The translations under genes were made by a program, and so were the position numbers. The notes beneath the pieces are model-generated. The model did no database searches and was not told the DNA's origin. It worked only from the letters and a program-made list of their open reading frames with translations. This document shows positions 32,727 through 37,923 of a stretch of DNA of 37,923 bases, in pieces. The DNA is from Pseudomonas sp. H3(2019) (GTDB lineage Bacteria; Pseudomonadota; Gammaproteobacteria; Pseudomonadales; Pseudomonadaceae), in the NCBI RefSeq assembly GCF_007713465.1, contig NZ_VMSG01000015.1, forward strand, positions 1-37,923. Reading direction: 5' to 3'. How positions within the stretch are numbered: the stretch's first letter is position 1; each line of letters begins with the position of its first letter.

Positions 32727-33754
32727 ACGCAACCTCCGAACGTCAGCAGCTGATTGCTCGCGGCCGTCACGTCGGCGGCTGGCGCGACCAGTTTGTGATC
32801 GCTTTCACCGGTGGCGCTGCTGATGGCTTCGGCGATGTGGGTCAGCAGCAAGGTTTCACCGAGCCCGGCCTCACGGTTGTGCAAGTCGCGTAGCTGCGCT
32901 TCGACGGCGGCGCGCACGGCGCTGGTGTCGGGAGTCAGGCGCAGGTTGTAGGTCACCGGCATCTGCACCGGCGCCAGCACATGCAGTTCGGCAGTGACCG
33001 GACGCAAAGGCTCGATGTGCGCCTGGACCAACGCCAGTTGTGTCGCGTCCGGAACCGGTTGCGGGTCATCGTCACGCATGACGAACAAACCGACAGTGCC
33101 TGGCCCCAGATAGCTGCCACGACACCAGGCGCGGGTGATTCCCGGGCACTCCAGCGCCCAGGTTTCATAGTCTTGCGCCGAGCCGCCGTGAGGGATGATG
33201 CGGTACGAGCGAATCACCCGCGAGCGCAGCGATTCGAGGCTTTCGCGGGCAATGCCACCGGTCAGGCCCGGCGCCAGCACGGTGAAGACTCCGCCGATGC
33301 CCTGGATCGGTTGCACCGGAATCAGCGTCATACCCGCATCGGCATTGCCGAGAGAACCGGCGTCCAGCGCAGCGATGGTGGTGCTGTTGAGGCCATTGCT
33401 GGTGGTGAGCGCGGCGGTCACTTTGTAGGTGCGACCGTCGCTCGATTGCAGCAGGGTATCGACGTCCAGCACCGCGCCCGCCGTGGCGCTGAAGCTGACG
33501 GCTCCGCGAGCTGATTGCGCCGCTTTACGCGGCTGGTTGAGGCGTAGCGCGGCGATGCGTTCCAGCGTGGACTCATCGGCTTTGTCCGGCAGAATCTGCT
33601 CGGCGATCCAGTCCAGATAGCCATACAGGCCAAAGGCTGCACCGCCGAGGGTTCGGGCCAGAACTTGCGCATCGGACTGGCGCAGCGAATCGCTGGCCAG
33701 GTCGCTTTGGGTGCGCTTGATCAGCACCGGCAGCGAAGGCGTTTCAAACGGCAT
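32714..33754 (-). CDS. Baseplate J-like protein (Mu gp47 family)
   Basis: The 346-residue baseplate wedge protein carries the J/gp47 pattern: MPFETPSLPVLIKRTQSDLAS at the start, GAVSFSATAGAVLD, GGIARESLESLRSRVIRSYRIIPHGGSAQDYETWA and GTVGLFVMRDDD. It takes part in the sheath-contraction trigger. It overlaps the gp46 gene by 11 bases and gp48 by 13, as expected in a tightly packed tail operon. Confidence 0.95.
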   Translation of the reverse strand: MPFETPSLPVLIKRTQSDLASDSLRQSDAQVLARTLGGAAFGLYGYLDWIAEQILPDKADESTLERIAALRLNQPRKAAQSARGAVSFSATAGAVLDVDTLLQSSDGRTYKVTAALTTSNGLNSTTIAALDAGSLGNADAGMTLIPVQPIQGIGGVFTVLAPGLTGGIARESLESLRSRVIRSYRIIPHGGSAQDYETWALECPGITRAWCRGSYLGPGTVGLFVMRDDDPQPVPDATQLALVQAHIEPLRPVTAELHVLAPVQMPVTYNLRLTPDTSAVRAAVEAQLRDLHNREAGLGETLLLTHIAEAISSATGESDHKLVAPAADVTAASNQLLTFGGCVWLE

Positions 33755-34142
33755 AGGTCACCTGCCAACTGTGTTCAGGGTTGATGTCCAGACGCTCACC
33801 GTCAGCCAGGGTCAGGACCGTGCGCAGGTTCAAGCGCTGGTCGTCGAGGCGTTCGCTGAGAATCTCGATGGCGCTGCAATGGCCGTCGTCGATCAGCCAT
33901 TGCAGGGCTTCGCGGGCATAAAATTCGGCGTCAAGCTGGGTCTGCCGGATCAGCTTGACCCGGCGCAGCAGCCACAGGCGCGAGCCGATACGGTCGTCGG
34001 CCACCGTGGGAAAACTGTCGCCCCACCAGCCGAAGCGTTCGTCGTCATCGAGGAAGTCATCGTCGGCGGCGCGGCGCCAGGTGAAGAGGCTGATCAGCAC
34101 CGAACGGGTCAGTGCGGTTTTGAGGTCATGACTGATAAACAT
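33744..34142 (-). CDS. Baseplate protein GP46 family
   Basis: The 132-residue product is of the Mu gp46 type: TRSVLISLFTWRRAADDD, GWWGDSF, RIGSRLWLLRR, and helices ending YAREALQWLIDDG. It corresponds to the gp25-like wedge component. ATG 34142 overlaps the preceding gene's stop (GTGATG); GTG one codon earlier is an alternative. Confidence 0.94.
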   Translation of the reverse strand: MFISHDLKTALTRSVLISLFTWRRAADDDFLDDDERFGWWGDSFPTVADDRIGSRLWLLRRVKLIRQTQLDAEFYAREALQWLIDDGHCSAIEILSERLDDQRLNLRTVLTLADGERLDINPEHSWQVTYAV

Positions 34143-34651
34143 CACTGGCCTCCTGCGGGGGCAGCGGTCTGACCGTTGCCCGGCTGGACGCCCGGATGCA
34201 CGTGTTTGATCTGGCTGATACCACCGGCGATCTGGTCACCCTGAGAGACGATCTTGCCGGTCTGGGTCAGGGTCGGCGTGTCGATGTTCACAGCGCTGCT
34301 GGCGCGGATGTTCAGCGTGCCGGTTTCGATGTCGATGATCCGTCCGCGCTTGAAGTGGACCTTGTCCCCTTCGTCGGTGTAGATCGCTACCTCACCGGGC
34401 GCCAGCGCCTTGAGGCGATAGCGGCGATCGGCGACCACCAGCACCACGGCGTGGGAGCGATCGCCGCCGAGGAAGGTCGCGATACCTTCGGCGCCGGCCA
34501 GCGGGTTGCTCGTGAAACCGTAGGGCTCGAAGTGCTCCATGTCGTCGTTCACTTCGCCGGCAGTCAGGCGCATTTGCAGCGATTGCAGCTTGGTCGCCGA
34601 ATTGGCGAGCACAACAGTGCCGCGCGCCAAGAGGCGTGTCAGTAGGCTCAT
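34142..34651 (-). CDS. Baseplate assembly protein V (Mu gp45, spike)
   Basis: The 169-residue product has an N-terminal OB-like domain, with GFTSNPLAGAEGIATFLGGDRSH and a VADRRYRLKALAPGEVAIYTDEGD stretch. A beta-rich C-terminus ends in a His-containing QIKHVHPGVQPG, the tip of the membrane-piercing spike. Its start is separated from the gp44 gene by a REP doublet, the only sizeable gap in this operon. Confidence 0.93.
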   Translation of the reverse strand: MSLLTRLLARGTVVLANSATKLQSLQMRLTAGEVNDDMEHFEPYGFTSNPLAGAEGIATFLGGDRSHAVVLVVADRRYRLKALAPGEVAIYTDEGDKVHFKRGRIIDIETGTLNIRASSAVNIDTPTLTQTGKIVSQGDQIAGGISQIKHVHPGVQPGNGQTAAPAGGQ

Positions 34652-34663
34652 TATGGGTTCCTC

Positions 34664-34743
34664 GTAGGAGCACGGCTTGCCGGCGATAGGGGCAAATGCG
34701 CTGGGTCAGACAGGACGCTTCGCGGGCAAGCCTTGCTCCTACA
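34664..34743. repeat. Inverted REP doublet inside the tail operon
   Basis: GTAGGAGCACGGCTTGCCGG at 34664 and the near-inverted CGCGGGCAAGCCTTGCTCCTAC ending around 34742 form a REP pair of a different type from that at 20175. It fills the 106-base gap between gp44 and gp45 genes, which otherwise lie in a continuous operon. Confidence 0.85.
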
Positions 34744-34757
34744 CAAGTGCGCCGTGC

Positions 34758-35798
34758 TCAGGTTTTTGGGGGTACCGGGTTGGCGTCGAAGGTATGCGGC
34801 GGCGCCACTTGCAGGGTGGTCATGGAGCCCTGCTCAGAGAGCGAGTAAGTGACCTTCGAGATCAGCATGTCCTGATCAAAACCCAGCACTTTGTCGATCA
34901 CTCTTACCAACGTGTTGTGCCGCCACAAATCACCATTGGATTGCCGCCAGCCTTGCACGCGATAGGTCGTCGTCAGGGCCTTGCCAGTGCGGGTGGCGCT
35001 TTCCCAATCGGCGCGTTGCTGCGCCAGTTCCGTCGTCAGTTGCGCACTTTCGCTGATCACCGTGACCCGTTTGCGCTGGGCCGTAGCATCGGTCGCCACA
35101 CCCGACACCTCGCTCACCGCGCTACCGCTTTTGCTGTCGCTGCCCTTGTGCTGGCCGATCACCCGGTATTCGGAAAACACCTGGCTGAAATCCATCGGCG
35201 CGTTGGCCGACAAGATGTTCTTGCCCAATTCCAGCACATCACTGGCCCGTCCGCCGCTGCCAGGTTTCGCCAACAGCACACGGCCTTCGGCATCGTCGGT
35301 GGAGAACACCCGGTACAGGGTCAACAAGCGGTCGATGGACTGAAACACCGTTTCTCCCGGGACGATGCTGTGTTTGTTCAGCTTGGCGGTTTGTGCAATC
35401 TCGCTGACCACCCCCACGCCATAAGGCGATGCCAGGGCCTGGACGATGCTCAGCACGCTTTGTTCCTGCCATTGGCTCGGACGGTTGATCGCTGCGCAAT
35501 CCACCAGATCCCGGGTCAGCGAACTGCCCTCGATACTCAGGCTGATCTGCTTGCCGTCGTAACTGATCGGCGCCTTGTAGACATGCCCCGTGAGCACCAG
35601 ATCGCAACCGATCCGCACTTGGCAACGCGAACCGGGTTTGATCGGCACCGCCAGGGTTTGCCCCGGCCATTGCCAGGTGATGTTGAGTGTGAAAGCGCGG
35701 AACTGACGCTCCAGGTCCGCACTGATTTCCACGCTTTTCCAGCCGCCATAATCCAGACCGTTAACGGTCAGGCTGACGGCGTTTGCAAGGTCGGTCAT
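34758..35798 (-). CDS. Baseplate hub protein (Mu gp44/gpP-like)
   Basis: This 346-residue protein of the gpP/late-control-D type begins MTDLANAVSLTVNGLDYGGW. It contains GHVYKAPISYDGKQISLSIEGSSLTRDLVDC and ends in a beta-rich region (YSLSEQGSMTTLQVAPP). It forms the central hub under the tail tube that holds the spike. It starts 3 bases after the gp43-like gene. Confidence 0.93.
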   Translation of the reverse strand: MTDLANAVSLTVNGLDYGGWKSVEISADLERQFRAFTLNITWQWPGQTLAVPIKPGSRCQVRIGCDLVLTGHVYKAPISYDGKQISLSIEGSSLTRDLVDCAAINRPSQWQEQSVLSIVQALASPYGVGVVSEIAQTAKLNKHSIVPGETVFQSIDRLLTLYRVFSTDDAEGRVLLAKPGSGGRASDVLELGKNILSANAPMDFSQVFSEYRVIGQHKGSDSKSGSAVSEVSGVATDATAQRKRVTVISESAQLTTELAQQRADWESATRTGKALTTTYRVQGWRQSNGDLWRHNTLVRVIDKVLGFDQDMLISKVTYSLSEQGSMTTLQVAPPHTFDANPVPPKT

Positions 35799-35801
35799 GG
35801 T

Positions 35802-37040
35802 CTACTCCCGGGCGATTTGCAGGCCGCCCGGAGGCAGGAATCCAAAGTGAATCACCCCGTTGCGTTGCGTCACTTCACTCACCCGAGTGGCATCCCCCAG
35901 GTATTTGTAGGTGAGCACCAGTGCCGGCATGCTCTGATTGGGAGACAGAGTGATCAGCCGCACACCGGACGACGCTACCGCCGTCAGATGCCCGAACAGT
36001 TGCTGACGCAATGCATTGAGCGCTTGATAGTGCACAGCGTCTGCCTTGAGGGCCGCTTGCCAGATCGCTTCATTAAGCGCATCGCGCAAGGTCAGCACAT
36101 CGTCGGCCACCGGCACGTCCACCCGCTGCACCGGTTGCACCGCTTGCTGCGCCAGAGACGGCGTGGAGTTCAATTTGACCACCGGAGTCGCCACCGGCAT
36201 CCGCGCCACCTGATAGCCGAGCTTCACTAACAACGCATCCTGCACCAGATTGGCCATGGCCTGAGCCGCCGCCACCGTGTCCTTGCCGGTGGTGAGCTTG
36301 GGAGCGTCGATCTTTTTCACTGCTTCAACCTGCTGTGAGGCGTTGGCGAGCACGCCACGGTAACCCTCACGAGCGAAGTCCCCGAGCTCCTTGATGTCGC
36401 CGAGCAAACCCTTGAACTCCGCGCTCACTTCACGGGGCAGTTCCTTGATCGCCTTGACCAGCAAACTGAGTTCCTTATAGGTCTCGATCACCTCCTTGAA
36501 CTCGTGCTCGATGACCTCGTAGACGTCTTTGAGGCTGTCGCGCAGTTCCTTGATGCCGATCCGCGCCGCCTTGATGAGGCTCATGGCATCTTCGAAGCGG
36601 CGCACCATCGATCCCAACAAGCTGTCAGCCGACACCAGTAATTGCTCGCGAGTGTTGACCTGAGCGGTGGGGAACTGCAGCGGCTGGTCGGGGTAGAACT
36701 TCAGGGCGAACGTCACCAGACCGCCGTCCTGACGGGTCTGGGTCATTTCGCATTCGCCGACCTTGACCTGCATCCGCCCCAGCCACGGATGAACCAGTTC
36801 ACCCGCGCCCTCCTCCAGCGCCTTGAGCAGTTTGTCACGCTGCTCCAGGCAATCCGGTCCGACGATAAAAGCCGTCAGGTCGTGGATCTTCGCCTGTTGG
36901 CCAAGGCCCTCGAAGAACGGCTGGTCACGCTGGGGATACTCATGCAACTGACCTTTCTGGCCGACCGGGGTTTTCGCCTGATCGACCCAGAATCCGACGC
37001 CGCGAAACGACGCCGGCAACAAACGATCACGCCAACTCAT
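35802..37040 (-). CDS. Mu gp43-like protein (DNA circularisation N-terminal domain)
   Basis: The 412-residue protein has an N-terminal domain (MSWRDRLLPASFRGVGFWVDQ...), usually annotated 'DNA circularisation protein N-terminus'. In contractile tails it is a baseplate/tail component (Mu gpN). Long helices rich in K/E follow (about 140-240). The family name is historical and no DNA role is implied. It overlaps the end of the tape measure gene by 14 bases. Confidence 0.9.
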   Translation of the reverse strand: MSWRDRLLPASFRGVGFWVDQAKTPVGQKGQLHEYPQRDQPFFEGLGQQAKIHDLTAFIVGPDCLEQRDKLLKALEEGAGELVHPWLGRMQVKVGECEMTQTRQDGGLVTFALKFYPDQPLQFPTAQVNTREQLLVSADSLLGSMVRRFEDAMSLIKAARIGIKELRDSLKDVYEVIEHEFKEVIETYKELSLLVKAIKELPREVSAEFKGLLGDIKELGDFAREGYRGVLANASQQVEAVKKIDAPKLTTGKDTVAAAQAMANLVQDALLVKLGYQVARMPVATPVVKLNSTPSLAQQAVQPVQRVDVPVADDVLTLRDALNEAIWQAALKADAVHYQALNALRQQLFGHLTAVASSGVRLITLSPNQSMPALVLTYKYLGDATRVSEVTQRNGVIHFGFLPPGGLQIARE

Positions 37041-37923
37041 TGGAACCTCCTAGAGACAGTGAGCGATAGCCAATCTGCGACGTCACGGCCAGGCCAGGCT
37101 GGTTGGTCTGTGGTTGATCGGTGCGCATGCCGGCCGGTGCATTTTCAAAGCGCACCGTCAGGCCGCCCTCCAGTTGCGCACGGTTGTTGACAGCGCTTTG
37201 TTGCACCAGGGCGTTGGAGCCTTTCGGCAAATCGCTCGACAGCGACGCTTGATCGTTACTGGCACCGAAAAACGCTGGCGCCAGTTCACCTTTGCCTTCA
37301 GCGTTGGTTTTCTGTTGCGCCTCGGTCAAGCCTTCGACTTTGCCGGTGATCTTCGCGATGAAGCCACTGACACTGCCGCCGAACAGCTCCTTGATCGGCT
37401 CGATAATCGCCTTGAGCTTTTCCCACAACCCACTGAACCACGCGATGATCGGCGTCCAGTGCTCGGTAATCATCTGCATCGGTGACCAGTCAAACAGCGT
37501 TTTGAACAGTTCCCCGACCGGGGCCGTGACACTGCTCAGCGAGTCCCACAAACCCGAGAAGAACTCACTCAGTGGCTCCCACGCCACACTGACCTGCGCC
37601 ATCGGCGACCAGTCAAACAGGTTTTTAAAGAAGTCCGCCACCGGTTGTGCCATCACCTCCAGGGTTTGCCACAACCCCGAGAAGTAATTGCTCAACGGGT
37701 CCCAGACTGCGCGGAGCTGCGCCATCGGCGACCAGTCAAACAGGCTTTTAAAGAAGTCCGCCACCGGTTGTGCCATCACCTCCAGGGTTTGCCACAACCC
37801 CGAGAAGTAATTGCTCAACGGGTCCCAGACTGCGCGGAGCTGCGCCATCGGCGACCAGTCAAACAGGCTTTTAAAGAAGTCCGCCACCGGTTGTGCCATC
37901 ACCTCCAGGGTTTGCCACAACCC
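37027..37923 (-). CDS. Tail tape measure protein, C-terminal part (start outside window)
   Basis: At least 298 codons are visible; the gene continues past the right edge. The visible N-terminal half is a tandem array of 41-residue units beginning W-QTLEVMAQPVADFF, each with FDWSPM and ending FSGL. A non-repeated end (KITGKVEGLTEAQQKT...) follows. In contractile tails this protein sets tube length, so repeat number should matter. The position just before the gp43-like gene is normal for Mu/SfV-type tails. Two units are identical in DNA, which points to recent duplication. Confidence 0.88.
   Translation of the reverse strand, partial: GLWQTLEVMAQPVADFFKSLFDWSPMAQLRAVWDPLSNYFSGLWQTLEVMAQPVADFFKSLFDWSPMAQLRAVWDPLSNYFSGLWQTLEVMAQPVADFFKNLFDWSPMAQVSVAWEPLSEFFSGLWDSLSSVTAPVGELFKTLFDWSPMQMITEHWTPIIAWFSGLWEKLKAIIEPIKELFGGSVSGFIAKITGKVEGLTEAQQKTNAEGKGELAPAFFGASNDQASLSSDLPKGSNALVQQSAVNNRAQLEGGLTVRFENAPAGMRTDQPQTNQPGLAVTSQIGYRSLSLGGSNELA
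37426..37923. repeat. 123-bp tandem repeat array in the tape measure gene
   Basis: The period is 123 bases (41 codons), with unit-end Trp codons at 37546, 37669, 37792 and 37915. The units 37679-37801 and 37802-37923 look identical base for base. The next (37556-37678) is identical for its last ~80 bases except one or two positions, and the fourth is diverged. The array continues off the window. Confidence 0.93.

Noticed and set aside
34677..36230. 517-codon plus-strand frame across the tail genes
   Set aside because: Runs opposite two clear baseplate genes and through a REP element; composition is that of a shadow.
37426..37923. Regularly spaced repeats as a possible CRISPR
   Set aside because: The repeats are contiguous 123-base coding units without spacers, in frame within the tape measure gene.

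Overview
The window looks like chromosome from a Pseudomonas of the fluorescens group. The evidence is the high-GC coding style, the REP elements (GTGGGAGCGAGC-type and GTAGGAGC-type), and a run of genes recognisable from Pseudomonas: an alanyl-PG synthase/hydrolase pair, kup, rimO, fpr/finR, dgkA, erdR, a DTW-domain gene, a PA3611-type gene, recX-recA-cinA. A tailocin-type phage cluster also sits next to cinA-recA, a known tailocin site in this group. Everything was read by eye; no database search was run.

Layout. 1-80: 3' end of an initiator tRNA and its terminator. 317-4308: two-gene aminoacyl-phosphatidylglycerol operon. 4309-13180: a type I restriction-modification island in the unusual order hsdR - wHTH gene - AbiEii-like nucleotidyltransferase - PP2C-like phosphatase - hsdM - hsdS. 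The three inserted genes have their own promoter-like site and a concentric 32-bp dyad. 13181-13913: a highly structured leader followed by a DUF3077 gene; its terminator is nearly the same sequence as the one before the island. 13922-20154: housekeeping genes (kup, rimO, YjaB-like GNAT, RsuA-family protein, YehS/DUF1456, trmO). 20175-24801: REP pair, fpr/finR divergon, dgkA, erdR, DTW protein, secreted PA3611-type protein. 24810-28785: small RHH-type gene, LOG protein with a hairpin-rich leader, recX, recA with a LexA box, cinA/pncC.

28868-37923 (all minus strand, running off the right edge): the distal part of a contractile-tail cluster with a Mu/SfV-type baseplate. In transcription order it encodes tape measure, gp43-like, gp44-like hub, gp45-like spike, gp46, gp47, gp48, tail fibre, fibre-associated protein, a small unknown, GH19 endolysin, and Rz with a nested Rz1. 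No head, terminase or integrase gene is visible, which fits an R-type tailocin, but the upstream part lies outside the window.

The best candidate for something new is the wHTH/NTase/PP2C module inside the hsd operon: a putative nucleotidyl-transfer enzyme, a PPM-fold hydrolase that could reverse it or act on a phosphoprotein, and a DNA-binding partner that may autoregulate at the dyad. The second is the structured DUF3077 leader, in which two hairpins carry the same GGA-containing loop. The third is the recently expanded 41-residue repeat array in the tape measure protein.
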